NCBI RefSeq assembly: GCF_963855985.1
Contig: NC_087107.1
Location: 248,001-312,000, forward strand
DNA length: 64,000 bases
Direction of reading: 5' to 3'
Source of the DNA: Ostrinia nubilalis
Lineage: Eukaryota; Arthropoda; Insecta; Lepidoptera; Crambidae
Below, in pieces: positions 37,721 to 50,502 of the stretch (positions are counted from its first letter, which is position 1; every line of letters starts with the position of its first letter). The notes beneath the pieces were generated by a model. It was not told where the DNA came from and ran no database searches. It worked only from the letters and a program-made list of their open reading frames with translations. The position numbers and the translations under genes were made by a program.

Positions 37721-40192
37721 AAAAATGAACAGCATGTAAAAAGAGGCTGTGTTGGATCAACCCATCAAACCCCAAGCGGTCGCTTAGACCGCGAAACAAT
37801 TGATTTCTGTTGTGTCTCTATTTGCGGGGTTTGAAGGGTTAAAATCACCAGAGAACAATTTCCCAGCATGGTTCAGTCAATCTCGAGTGTCTGCAACATT
37901 GTCCGGTGCCTAAAACCAGGCCAGAAAATATTTTGCGACGCGTTTACACGACTTTGAGACGTTTTGGTAGCTTCCGCTTTGGGAGCTTTCAAAAGCCTAA
38001 TTACAAAATCTTTCAATCTTTAATTTTCTCTCAAATAATCTACGCAGTGTTAGAAGAAATATTTCTCAAAATATCTTTCGAATACAAATGGAGTCAAGCA
38101 GCTTATGTAGCTACAATGTTTCCAGCTTCAACCCGTCCGGCAAGCGTGGGGGGGGGGGGGGGAGTGTAAGAAAAATCTTCTATTTACTCAAATGGAGAGA
38201 CTCGTGTTCCTGTAGCCGAGACTGAATGACACGATGATGATATCAGTTTTACGTGGTGTGCAATAAAGAGTCTATCTACCTATCTTCTATTTATTTATCA
38301 CATAATATGAAAGCTGTGAATGAAGAATGTTTGCACAAGGTTGTTCCCAGCTTTACCATCATGTCACGGCACGAGCCTCAAGCGGGGTCGCCGTCAGCCG
38401 TCGAGTGCTCACGCGCCGCCGCCGGCGCAATGTAACGAGCTGCACGTATACTTCGTGCACACGTGTACTGTACAGAGTGCCTCGATAAAGTAATATTTGT
38501 GACAGTTTTAATTACTAAGTAGGTACGAGTTCAGTCTGGCTACTTTGGGTATCACGAACTATTTGAAGCTGACTGTACAACACAACACAGATTAGCTAGA
38601 TTTCTACATAATATTACATTAGGTTTAAAGAACATTTATTTCTCATTAAAAAGCTTACAATCACTTACATGAGAAATTAACAAATTTTATGTAGGTAGGT
38701 AGGTAATTTACAAGTTGTCTAATAGCCAGAATAAGCAGATGTACTTCTGCGGGAACCGTCCTAACAAACACATAGTACTTACGTGAACTTTGTTGTACAT
38801 ACGTATAAACACTTTGTTTTCTAGGTTGACATTACTGTGAATAAAATTAAGTTGTACATACAGTTACATATATACATATTACATTAGAATTGGCATACAG
38901 TACTTTAATAAGAAATAAACATCAATTGCTGCAACAATTTCCATTGTCGAAAAATTCAAATGCTATAAACGAATGTCAACAACAGTAACGTGAGCTTCAA
39001 AAGCGATCCACAAAAAAGCTTAGCAACAAGCTTTTCATAAACACAATTTTGTACGTATTTTACAATCTAAATTGTCCAGTTATTTATTAAATATGTATCT
39101 ACTAACCACTGTGTAACTATAATGTAAGCACAAGGACCAACAAGCCTAATTTTGCAAGACCTTATAAAATATTCTTATTTACTAGCATTTATCACGTCTT
39201 TTTTTATTCGTACATCATAAATTAACATCATCAGGTAATTCAGTCTCCACTCCAATTTAACATCTCCAAACCTTTCCACCCTGGCAAGATAGACCGTTTC
39301 ATCACAACTTTCATCAATTCATTACATCTTTGCCATGATTCCTACACAGTATCAATTTGCAAAAATCCTCCCATTGAATGATACATCCTCCAACGGGTTG
39401 GAAGTTAAAGCTTTAATTAAATTGGATTAGGATATAATTATTCGTGCAATTAATTCAAAGTAAGCCAAAATCATTCTTCGTTTGTAAGAGCGAGATTAAT
39501 CTTTTTTCAGTTGAGTGTGGCTACAGTCGGTTTATATTGAGTAGGTAAGCTCACATTCTGCGATTTTATCATTGATTCAATGGTTAAATAAATTAATGAT
39601 TTTCAATTCGTAGGACTCGGGGTTTTATTTACTATTTAGGATAGGATGAACACAAACTATTTGGTAGTTTGTTAAAAACTGTGTTTTGTTTGATACAAAC
39701 CTATCCGTTTCTAATCCATCGCCAGATCAGTCTTTTTTTCATTAAAATTAAATATCAAATAAATAAAAATGCAAATATTATGTACATACCTGCTTTTTTT
39801 TAATTATAAATAACTTGAAAAAATCGAACTGCCTAAGGTGGGAACATACTTGCGTTTGGCTTAATAAGACACCCGCTGCGCCTACTGTGTCTACGTAATT
39901 TATAGTCTACTGAGGTTTTACTTAACACCTTGATTGAAAGGTGGTTTTATTAGGGCTTTGAATTGAAAAACAGACAGAAGATGGGCACTAATTACCACTC
40001 TTATTTCAGCGGCGAGATTAAAAGGTTCGTCTTTTAATAACGTTGAGACGAGTGCGCTTTGAAAAATCTGAGAAGCTCAAAATTACGATTTGGAATTTAA
40101 TTAATCGTCTTTGGATCAGTCTCTTCTCGATTTATTATTATCTTCTCGATTGGAAATTCGAAAATCTTCTGATATTCGATTACACTTTTATC
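37721..40192. other. Intergenic DNA
   Basis: No gene recognised. There is a 15-base G run at 38148-38162 and a GTAG microsatellite near 38692. A diverged SINE fragment at about 39800-39895 shares AATCGAACTGCCTAAGG with the SINE at 56773. Confidence 0.4.
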
Positions 40193-40406
40193 TAAAGCCT
40201 GGTCCGTGAGCACGTAGAATTTTGTTCAATGACCCCAAGCTACCCATCCTTATCGCTCGCGCGTAATTATGTTGCTGTCGCGCTCGCACACTCACTGCGG
40301 GCGCCCGTCGCACAGTCGCGACAGCAATATAATTACGCGCGAGCGATAAGGATGGATAGCTGGGGGTCATTGGACAAAATTCTACGTGCTCACGGACCAG
40401 GCTTTA
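40193..40406. mobile_element. Foldback MITE with 90-bp arms
   Basis: The left arm 40193-40282 (TAAAGCCTGGTCCGTGAGCA...) pairs with the right arm 40317-40406 (...TGCTCACGGACCAGGCTTTA) with few mismatches around a 34-base loop. Open frames on both strands begin with the same peptide because the DNA is palindromic. They are not genes. Confidence 0.9.
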
Positions 40407-43011
40407 GTCAAATTGTATTCCTAATTGCTATTTGAAAGACATTCTGACTCGAAAGTTATTGATGCACGAGTCAGCCACATTCTGAAAAATAACACATAAG
40501 TGCCTACACGCGAAATGTTTTCCTTTTTATATTTCTCGTCTCGATCAAAGTCGATTCTCGTCAAATGAACCTTGCGAGGCGGGAGCCATCTTTATTAGGT
40601 TAACCTAATTTGAGCCACCTCGTGTATCACACGGCGATATAAGGTAGACTATTCTGCAACACGATACGACATCCATTTAAGAGACTCCTACATTTTGCTG
40701 ACGTCTTCGCTCGCGTACCTTTTCAGTCTGCACGGAAAGTTTCGCAGCTTTTATTACGTTTTACTCTAACTTTTACTCTTCCATGCCAAAAAAAATATGG
40801 AATTTTTTGTGTCAATCATTGACATAAAAAATTCAATCAAAAATCAATCATTGTGGGTTTGACGCAAAGCTTCACATTTCTGCGAAAACGCATAGGAATA
40901 AACTACGTGTTAAAACGTAACCTCCGATCAAATTTTATTTGCTCATGCGTTATGGTATCCTCTCTTTCCACACTGACCCATGTACATTTATTGTTCTTTT
41001 TTTACTTATAAGTCTACCATAACGATAACGTCTACAACATACAATATTTCCATTTAGACTTGGCTGTGCTTTGGCAGATGAGTCAAGGCAAAATGATTTA
41101 TCAACGTAGTATTTCAATAAAACGATTGTTTATTTTTAGTAAACGCTCAATCACTGTGCGATGAATGAACACGAATCCCATTAACGAAACACTGAATTGA
41201 TTACGTGCTTTTGTTTCAGGTAATACAATGTTTAATTCATGGACTCCTACGCACCGGGAACAACTCGCGGGAAATGTACGTAACAATAACTAGCGAGTTA
41301 TTACTGGGAATACACAGTCGGGCTCCAGGTGAGATCCCTGCGTGACTCTTACCGAGAAACAATTTCGAACTGACTGGCAAAACTTGGAAACTTTGGGTAA
41401 CTTTACAACCTACTATTCAGTTTTACTCACAATTTAATAACTTGCCATAATACTACGAACCGACTACGCGACTTTATCACTTTGCGGCTTACGTATAAGA
41501 AACAATTTCAAAAACGGAATATTGTATAATCAATCAAATCATGAATATTTTATTAACGGCTGAATAACTTCTCAATCGCAATTTATGTTACGGTAATTAT
41601 GAAATTTACCTTAAAATATGTATAAGTTTAACTGTGATTATGGAATGCATTAAAGCAATAAAAATATCCCTACACTCAGGTCATTAAGTTAATTGCTCCA
41701 GTCGATTAATATCTTTGTTCAGAGCAAGATAATCTACAAAACCAATCATATGAGGAAAAAAACATAAATTAAAACATGATATTAAAATTCTATATCTATA
41801 TTATCTAAAGGTCATTTTTGCAATCATCTTACAAGAGCATGTTCAAACTCAATTTAAAGATAAGGCAATAAAAAGGCAAAGAAATTAATAAAGCTGCGAT
41901 GAACTGCAATTGGCGCAGTATCTCTTACGTATGCAGTTCTAAATGCTTTTTATAATTCAAAGGCCTTGTTTGCGGGTTGGACCACTTCTGTTAAACCGAC
42001 TGCTCTTGTAGCATACTAATGCTTGCATTCCGTCTTAACTGATATATGTAGCATTTCTATCGCTGTGTCTTCTGTACATTGCATGTCTTCAAGTGGATGG
42101 TTATCTATTGCTAGAGCGTCATCTTCAATGTAAGGCGTACAATTAGATAGCTACTCGGGTAGGTGTTGGTCGTTTCCTGCGTATGCTGCGCACGCGTTGA
42201 TGGTTATAGTTTCCTTTACCGGAGTATTATCTTCACGGATTTACACTGAATTATTTCTAAGGGTTAATGTATTCTGGTGGAGGCCTAGAGCCTTTTTGTT
42301 TAGCCGACGTTTGCGAGTCACGTTTACTTTTATGTTTCTTATAACTCTTATAAGTAAGTGCAACTGAAGTGATGGCCGTTCGAAAATTATATTTACACTG
42401 CAAGTTGTATGTTGGGAAGTGTATCTTCAAACTAAAAAAATAATGAAATCGATATTGATATAATTTTACCTTCAATGAAATAAGACCCAATACTTTCAAA
42501 CATTCATTTTGCTGCTGTAAAAGAAAGATGTTAAGATGTTAACGTATTGCGACAACATGAGACAAATTGTCGACTTCACATAGTTCAAAAGAAGTGTTGT
42601 CTCCTTACCAAATATGAATGGTGTTTCCAATGGGGCCTAGGGATTGGTAAGGTAGGTATGTATATTATTCAACGGCGTGCCAAAGTATTTTTGAAAATCG
42701 AACTTGAGACCAAGGGCATGAAAGGTCATTTACAGTCTCACTAATTCATCGGCCAGTTACATTATAGTGTCGATATCATATTTGGGTATATATCGCGTTA
42801 AGCTCAAGGCGCGTAGGTTTTATTTTTCACCTGCCTACTTAAAAACCAGTCGGATACATTGTAACCTGAGCCTTCGACGTGAATTACGACTCTTGCGTGG
42901 TAGGAAGTAGACACCTCATAATAGCGACTTTGCCACTGATCTAGATAAGCTCTCATAAATAAGTAATTAGTAATGAAAAACTTTCGCAGTTTGCCAACCA
43001 ATTTAGTGCAG
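40407..43011. other. Intergenic DNA, nothing recognised
   Basis: AT-rich; only short, unrecognised open frames. Confidence 0.4.
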
Positions 43012-43075
43012 TTGCAGTGGCTGAGATCTCGGCTGTTATGCTACAAACTGCGGGTTTGATCCCCGCACTACAAAA
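43012..43075 (+). repeat. tRNA-like SINE head or tRNA relic
   Basis: AGTGGCTGAGATCTCGG resembles a pol III A box region. GCGGGTTTGATCCCCGC is a B box with its paired T stem. The intervening part does not fold as a normal tRNA, so a SINE or pseudo-tRNA is more likely than a working tRNA gene. Confidence 0.5.
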
Positions 43076-43970
43076 ACATTTTGTACTTTAAAAGTACCCA
43101 ATTTGCTTAGCTTCGGGAGTAAATAGCGCTACGTTAAATATTATTTTATTTAGGTAGTTAAGACATGCATGCGGTAATTTATTTAAAAGAGGTTTTGTGT
43201 TCCGATTTAAAAAAAAAAGAAAACCGCCGAAAATAAATGCGAATCCAACAGTGATAGTTGTGATAGGCTGTAATTTTTTCTCCAAGATATGTATAATCTT
43301 TATTACTATACGGATTCGCGGTACAAGCCTGGTTTGGTAAAACATCCGCCACGCTTGTACCAAACGCATAACAATTTAGCGAAAATTGCAAGCTCCGAAG
43401 GTAAATCAGAGTCGTTCAGGCATGCCGTTAATGCCGTCGAAAGCTATGGGCGGTTTATTGAAATATATTCCCTACGGGCCCCCACTTAAATATCACTTAG
43501 TTCTGTCATCAGAGATGCTAAGTGCCCATATTTTAGCATTCCGTACCTAAATGGCGGAACGGCATGGAAAATAACAGTGCTTATTTTTTAGAGCTCCGGA
43601 ATAGAGGGTGTTCGATTCCAATATGTAGCTTTTAGGGAGGTTAACGCGGTAATATGAGCTTTTGGTATAAATTGGAATCTAGCTATTACCTGCACCTGTC
43701 TCACGAATATTTTTATTCGTTAGGTACGCAAGACTGAGAAAAAGTTTTTACACAAGACAACCAAGATTAAATACAATTCTCATTCTGGATGATAGATGGG
43801 CAAAAAAGTACAGTTGAGTAACAGATGCCCATCAGAGCATATAAATATTTGCCATAGTCTAAAATTAGCATTCTCGATATTATTGAAAAGTAGGAATTTC
43901 AATAACAATGCGTTCGGGATTTGGGTAAGATTAAGCCTCGACTTAGATCAACAAAAGTTCAATATTCAAT
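43076..43970. other. Intergenic DNA
   Basis: No gene or repeat that I can identify. Confidence 0.4.
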
Positions 43971-44169
43971 ATCTATATATATAAAAGAAAGTCGTGTTAG
44001 TTACTCCACTTATAACTCAAGAACGGCTGAACCGATTTAGCTGAAAATTGTCAGGGAGGTAGTTTAGAGCCAGGAGAAGGACATAGGATACTTTTTATCC
44101 CGTTCGAAAAAAAAAAGTCTGCTTATTTATTGCCATTAAGGCGGAACAAAGTTCGCCGGGTCAGCTAGT
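43971..44169 (+). mobile_element. Lep1-like Helitron, near full length
   Basis: It starts ATCTATATATATAAAAGAAA, continues with CTCAAGAACGGCTGAACCGA and GGACATAGGATACTTTTTAT, and ends GCCGGGTCAGCTAGT. The conserved 5' run and CTAG-type 3' end without inverted repeats fit short lepidopteran Helitrons. No coding capacity. Confidence 0.8.
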
Positions 44170-47100
44170 AATTCAATATAAAGAACACTCTACAAACATT
44201 GAGGTCTTCGTTCATTAATGAGTCGCCGGTGTGGTCGGTTTCGGGAGCCATTTGCGAGTGATATCAGCTGAGATGAGCACGACACGCTCATAATCGTATG
44301 CTAATGTGATGGGAGCTTTTTTTTATATTTACCCATATTAACCTTTGCAAGTGACTCTGCGCGGTTCTTGGAATATTTGTCAGTAACACTAGCCCCCATC
44401 TATATCGAGTCTTACATGAAAGCAAACGTTACATAATATTAGATCCTTGGCTGAATTTGTAAAAATATTTAAAAAAATAACAAATTATTACCAGCAGTGT
44501 TATGTTTGCATCGTGACTGTTAGATTCACCTCTGAACATTACTGTTTCAGTAAGATCATTCCTACGTACTTACTTATTCAAAGTTTCCTTCTTAATCAAG
44601 TTAATCTGATTACAAAACTTAAAATGACACACACTCTACCCACTTTACACGCGCGACAGCCACTTGATTTTCCTTTTGATTAATTTCACCTAGAAACAGC
44701 ATTCCTGCGCGTAACTCCATGATATGTCCAGTAAAATAATGACTATCTTGTATGGAGTTTTTACTCAGCTGCTACCAGCTTCCATTTGCAATATTCTCGA
44801 TCCTTATCAACGACAAAATAGGACTTATTATTGTTGCAACCATATTCATTTTAACTTTGTTAGTCACGGTGGCTAAACAGATGTCATACGTTTCGAAGGT
44901 GAGCTTTAAGCTCAAAGTAATAAAGTTGAGTTTGGAAGAGGCAATCGCAGAAACTTGTGGTTATTTTTTGTTGAATGCGAGCAAGGTTTGCAGACTGCAT
45001 GACGCGTCCATCTTGTTTTTGCAACCGTTCGCAAATATGCTAGAGACGGGGCGACTTCCATGTCGATAGTTTGCACATCGATATTAAGTTATATAGTTTT
45101 CAATAATTGTCTGAAAATAAATCTACATGTTAGCATAGTTCTTTTTCACACTATTAAAAGAAGTTTATTGAGGTAAGTATTTATTGTAAACTGTATTTTA
45201 TGTAAAGATGTATTTTAAAAGTATATTTTTAAACGTCATAAAAAAGCTTCGTTTCATGAAACATAATTACGTTTTATGGCGAAAACAAAGATGACGCTAC
45301 AGAAGCATTGAAATGGCGAAGCTGCATGATTAATTACAAACAGATTCAATTATGAATGTCTCTTCTGACCGTGTGCCAGAGCCATGAATAAGCATCCCAT
45401 TATGCGCCAGCTGTCACATCGTAGCATCCGAATATTGCTGGTTCGCCGGTTATAAACGAACATTAACATTTAGTTAACTAACTGGTTAACATTTCAAAGT
45501 TTACCTAGATAAAGTTTTAATTCAAATCGTAGCGTGAAGGAAACGTGAACATTAGCGTGTTTTTCGTTTGTTTTAGGAATAAAAGATAATTTTTACGTTT
45601 TTATGAATGACTTACTTTGAGGTTTTCAACTGTAGTATATAGGTACCTAATAAATAAATAAACGTGATTTCGTTTCGAGCTAACCATTCGAAGTTAATGA
45701 TTAGGCATTGATAGTAGGTAATTAAATCGTCACGACGTATTATATCACGAAGCTGCAACCATCATATTTAATTGCAAATAAAAAAAAATACACGCAACCA
45801 CTTAAGTAATTACGTGACTCGTAGTTAGTAACTTTGACAGGGACAACAATAACTGATCATTATCCACCGCCAAAAAGCAATTTACAGCTTAGTTACTTGT
45901 CACTATAGGGTTTCATTTAACTATTATTAGTCAATTTAAATAATAACAGACTTAGCCTCCGGACAGCTGCAGCAGCAGTGTCAGCATGATATGCAACTTG
46001 CTTTATCAAAACTACGCGCTATTTTCATAAGACATAGTTGATAATTTTATGCATGCTATTAGTACCTACGTATTCCTTCAAATTACAAAGATTAGTGGAC
46101 GTCATTGTGACGTAACCCTGACTCCGATTCACAGCGTGTTTATTATTATCGTGTTTGAATTAGCATGCTTATTAGAACTTCAAAATAACAACTTGGTTAA
46201 GTTATTTGCAGATAAGTACCTACTTAATAATATGTATTGCATAGACATAGATAAATTCAGTAGGGCCAAAATACATTGGGTTGGTTGGTTGATTAACATA
46301 AGTTTATTTTTTTACACGAAGACTATGTTTACGTAGGTTTATAATGATGTTGCGCTAAGAAAAGAAGTTATCGAAATATAAGTTTCTGCAGGCGATTTTT
46401 TTAATATTTCGTCATCATGCATCGATAATATCTATTCTTATCCGAATAAATAAACAAATAATGATGTGATCCTAGTTCTAAAAGTTGTCGATATATTACG
46501 CCCGTAACTATTTACGAGTGCTCAGTTGTTTTTCTGTTAATCGATGTTCATTAAACCGATTTTATCGGCGCGAGTACTTTCGGATGAATGATGAGGTCAG
46601 GCGTTGATTCACACCACACATACAGCAGGCCTTGTTCTTATAAATAATCATTTGCTGTGCACTTGGTCTGATTTAGATTGCGAGTTACATTTTTACTGAT
46701 ATTTTTTACTGATGACTCGATGTCGATGTACAGCTCTTCCTGCTTTGAAAGGATTGTGTGGGCTTAAATTAGATCTAATGTCTGATTTTATGTCTTATAA
46801 TGTTAGAACTGACAGCAATCATAATTATCATGTTTTTTTTTTTATCAAGATACCATGTAATTTATCTCAAATTTTAAGTAAGAACTTAAATTTTCAATAG
46901 CGAATCTTCAAATCGGATTAAATTTTCAATCGCCAATAAAATTTATCAAATTAAATTGATCATTTACTTTATGCGTTTTTACTTTTTTATTAATGCGTAA
47001 ATCTATTCATTAATAATATTAATGAATAAAATTACGCATTAATAAAATTATTATCCTAAAATTATCTGGAAATCCACATGAAGCGAAAAAATACGTGCGT

Positions 47101-47443
47101 CGAAATAATATTATACATAATTTACTCGACAGTAAAACCATATTAATGTTGAGAAAATTATGTATTTACTATTACTTAAAAATATCGACATTTACAAGTA
47201 TTTTCCTGAGTCGCATCCCTACAACTCAAACACCGATGAGCCGAGGTCGCACGCAGCAAATAAACGTGTTCGACCTAGGTTTTAGACTTTTTCTAGGCAC
47301 GGTGCCTGGCTAGTTTCAGCTCTGGATGTTAGACTTATAACTACTTTCCTGACAGTATCTAAGTTATGCACATTCATTTATGTCGATAAGATTTAGGGTA
47401 AGGTCAGGCACAATGTTACACGGGGTACAATGTTACAATGCAT
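44170..47443. other. Intergenic DNA, nothing recognised
   Basis: Includes a 105-codon open frame at 44752-45069 with a hydrophobic start. I see no family resemblance and cannot support it as a gene. Confidence 0.4.
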
Positions 47444-47559
47444 ATTTCTCCGTCCCTTTCTATCAGTTGTATGATGTTCAGCGGCTCAGTTCAGCAGCTC
47501 TTATGAGCTTGACAAACGTCTACCAACATCATACAACTAATAGAAAGGGACGGAGAAAT
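47444..47559. repeat. Inverted repeat, 35-bp arms
   Basis: ATTTCTCCGTCCCTTTCTAT at 47444 is mirrored by ATAGAAAGGGACGGAGAAAT ending at 47559. The 35-bp arms differ at one position and surround a 46-base centre. Probably a MITE core or a recent snap-back duplication. Confidence 0.85.
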
Positions 47560-48571
47560 AAAGAATTTATTTATTATTAATTTCAAATATTTCATATTTA
47601 ATTGTGAAAGAAAGAAAGAAAGATAAAATATTTATTTGGTACTAAATGATACACATGTGCTTATACATACTAATAACATTATAATAACATAAGTTATATA
47701 ACTTACGAGCAGCATCCTCTCAGGCTGAGCCGCACAAGGTACACTTACACAGAGTGGCATCAGGTGTATTAATTTTTTATGGGTCTACTTTTTGGAGGAA
47801 CGTAGTCGGAACGTTCGTAATTATTCCGGAATTTTAAATACTCAAGATCTGGCTCCATTTAAAAACAACAAAACAGATATATTATTAAGTTACTTCACGT
47901 TTAATGACATCAGAGTTCTAGAGTATCCAAATTGTGATGCAGAATATTAATACGTCAACGCGTACATCGTGTGATTCTGTATCTGCAAACGAACGCAGCT
48001 CTGAATTCTGAATCTTTTGATTCTCGGGTGGCACACAAAAATTCAGAATTAAATTGTAAAATGTCCTATTTCGTAATGGCATAGCATAACTGAATCTTTC
48101 TGACTGTCTCAAAAATTTAGCTCCGAGTTTCATCGATCAGATAAAATTCATAAAATCACACAAGCATTAATTTCATGATGTCTGTCACTTACTAAATTTA
48201 CAGCCTACGCGAAAAAAAAAAACATTTTTTATTGGACAAGAGAGGCAAACGAGCAGACGGAAAAAATATAATAGTTATGACAATAATATTATCGCAATCG
48301 TATTTAAAACGCAAATTCGTGAGCGAACATTAAGCAGACACGGGTGTACTCGTATCAAGTTATAGCTCTATTTGTTAATTACATATTACTACAAGCACGT
48401 GCAAGTTTAGTTTCCACCTACAAAAACTACAGACCAATGTTAAAAACGCAATAAAGAGTGATTTATTCACTTACGAGATCCTTTTAGTCTAGACGATTTA
48501 AATGTCCTATGCAGATTTATAAAGGTCATATTAAAGTCTAGGAATTAAAAAGAAACTTAACTAAATACTAT
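47560..48571. other. Intergenic DNA with a short repeat fragment
   Basis: A SINE-like end (GAGGCAAACGAGCAGACGG) lies at 48216-48265. The 71-codon minus-strand frame at 47918-48133 is not recognised. Confidence 0.4.
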
Positions 48572-49508
48572 CAGCCTTACTTATAAAAATCAACTAATCA
48601 ACGTCTAAGCAACTAATTAACTAATGACTCGTTAACTTCTTAATCAGTAATTAAATATTTCTCACTTATAAATACTGCTTAAGCGTCACTTAACTAATCA
48701 ACTGTTAATTAGAGTTTTTCTTTTTTAACTCCACCTGAACCGAACTTCAGACCAGTTCTAATGCCAAAATGCCGAAAGCCAATGCTAAAATTAAGAATAA
48801 TAAACGTCAAAGTTATGTCAAATGAAACGCTGTCTGTCAGTCAACTGTCAAGTCTACAACAACAAACAAACAAAAGTACTGTGGCGACTATGTCCCACAT
48901 ACGCCATATTAAAATTATGTACCGATTATAATAATTAATACACTAGATAATTGTAATACTTCTTGTACAAACTTAAGATGTAAATGCTTTGTTAGTTTTA
49001 GCGCAATTTTAAGCCATGGTAATTTTAGTTTCTCACGCACATGCACCCTTAGGAAGCCTTTAGGATTTTATTGTCGGAATGTTTAACTCAAGTCTTTTTA
49101 GTGTTTCGCCGACGTAACATGTGGTGTATTATTAGTCCATTGAATTATTTAAACTTTGTAGGTATTAAGTAACACCAACCGTTGTAATGTCTATCTATTG
49201 TTATCCTTTCGTATTATGTTTGCGCCAACCTTTGCCATGTGTTTCATGCTTATTGTTTTGTGAGTATCTTCGCGCAGCGCAGCAACACAGCGCGTTGCAT
49301 GGCACGTCACGTATCAGCTGTTAACTTTTAGATCCGCCATTTTGGTAATTAGGGCTTTAAACAAGGGTCCGACGCTGTTTAACTTGACAGTTATTTAAGC
49401 AGTCACTAAGACGTTGGTTAACACTAATTATCGTTTTTAAGTTAAGATATTATTTAATAGGCCGTTAAACTGTGACTTAATTTTAATAAACGTTTATAAG
49501 TAAGGCTG
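48572..49508. mobile_element. 937-bp non-autonomous DNA element (CAGCCTTACTTATAAA ends)
   Basis: CAGCCTTACTTATAAA at 48572 is mirrored by TTTATAAGTAAGGCTG ending at 49508. The subterminal regions are AT-rich with several GTTAACTAA-like words on both sides. No transposase frame is visible. A short TA-type target duplication is possible but not clear. Confidence 0.75.
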
Positions 49509-49794
49509 TATACATATATTGAAGAATGATCATGGTTATTTAAAAACAAGTGTCATTTTATCAAGTTTTGAATAATTGCGGACCTATTAGTTATGACGTG
49601 ATGTCGCCTGTGAAAATGAAAATCATTGTGACATTACAATATTTCTATAACCTCTCACAATCAAATATGCGTGCAATGATGACAACACCAAAAAATATTA
49701 TTGTACATAATAGATAAATAACCGTTTTGAGATAGATACGAAGGCAATTGATAACTTCTTGGTATTTTAAAAACCAAAACATCCAATCTTATCA

Positions 49795-50085
49795 TCCTAC
49801 TAATATTATAAATGCGAAAGTTTGTGTGGATGTATAGATATATTATAATAATGCCCGTTTTTACCATCAAACCCTAATTTTTAAGTGACCCCTATGGTAA
49901 CACATTATATGAATTTTGTTTTCATAAGGGTCATTTAAAAATTAGGGATTGATGGTGAAAACGGGCATAAATGTAATTATGTTACTATTTCACGCAAAAC
50001 TACTGAACGGACTTTGTAAATTGGTGGTGCTTTACTGAGACTTTATAAGGACTACTTGAGAGAATCCGAAGAATCACACTGCACT
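49795..50085 (+). mobile_element. Lep1-like Helitron split by a foldback MITE
   Basis: CTACTAATATTATAAATGCG with AAAGTTTGTGTGGATG starts the element. After the MITE at 49851-49968 the Helitron resumes with TGTTACTATTTCACGCAAAA and CTACTGAACGGACTTTG. The 3' CTAGT end is not clear. Confidence 0.65.
49851..49968. mobile_element. Foldback MITE (CCCGTTTTCACCAT family), copy 2
   Basis: ATGCCCGTTTTTACCATCAA at the left pairs with TTGATGGTGAAAACGGGCAT-like sequence at the right. It is inserted within a Helitron and belongs to the same family as 4356-4471. Confidence 0.85.
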
Positions 50086-50128
50086 GTTCTGTTTCATTTT
50101 CCCACACTCATGGACGTTCACGAACACT

Positions 50129-50251
50129 TACCCCTTTACTAATAAAACTTACACGCTCGTTGATCAGTGTTTTAAAGTGACGTTTAGTATGGAAATGTCA
50201 TTTTAAAACAATGATCAACAACTGTGTAACTTTTTATTAGTAAGGGGGTTA
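50129..50251. mobile_element. Small MITE (ACCCCTTTACTAATAAAA ends)
   Basis: ACCCCTTTACTAATAAAAC at the left pairs with TTTTTATTAGTAAGGGGGTT at the right. The arms extend through GTTGATCA and TGATCAAC. About 123 bp, non-coding. Confidence 0.8.
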
Positions 50252-50502
50252 ATGGTTAATAATCCACCATTATTACACATCAATAGTCGTCTAAACACGA
50301 ATTTCAGAAAATAAAACAAATCCGCTAACATTACGCTTTACATTCCTGCCAAGAAGTCAATACATGGATTTTTTTCTACATAATAAAGGTAATTATGTAT
50401 TATATTTTTTTTTTAATCCACAAAAATGATTACTTTTATCACCACTAATTTATAACAAACAATCACTTCGACTGTTCTAAAACAGTCGCAATCCTATCAT
50501 AC

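Noticed and set aside
38148..38162. G-quadruplex regulatory element
   Set aside because: A single 15-base G run could fold, but there is no nearby gene and such runs are prone to sequencing error.
40188..40435. Two opposite-strand open frames starting with the same peptide
   Set aside because: They are a by-product of the 90-bp palindromic arms of a MITE, not genes.
44752..45069. 105-codon open frame with a hydrophobic start
   Set aside because: No family resemblance, AT-rich composition and no splice or promoter support.
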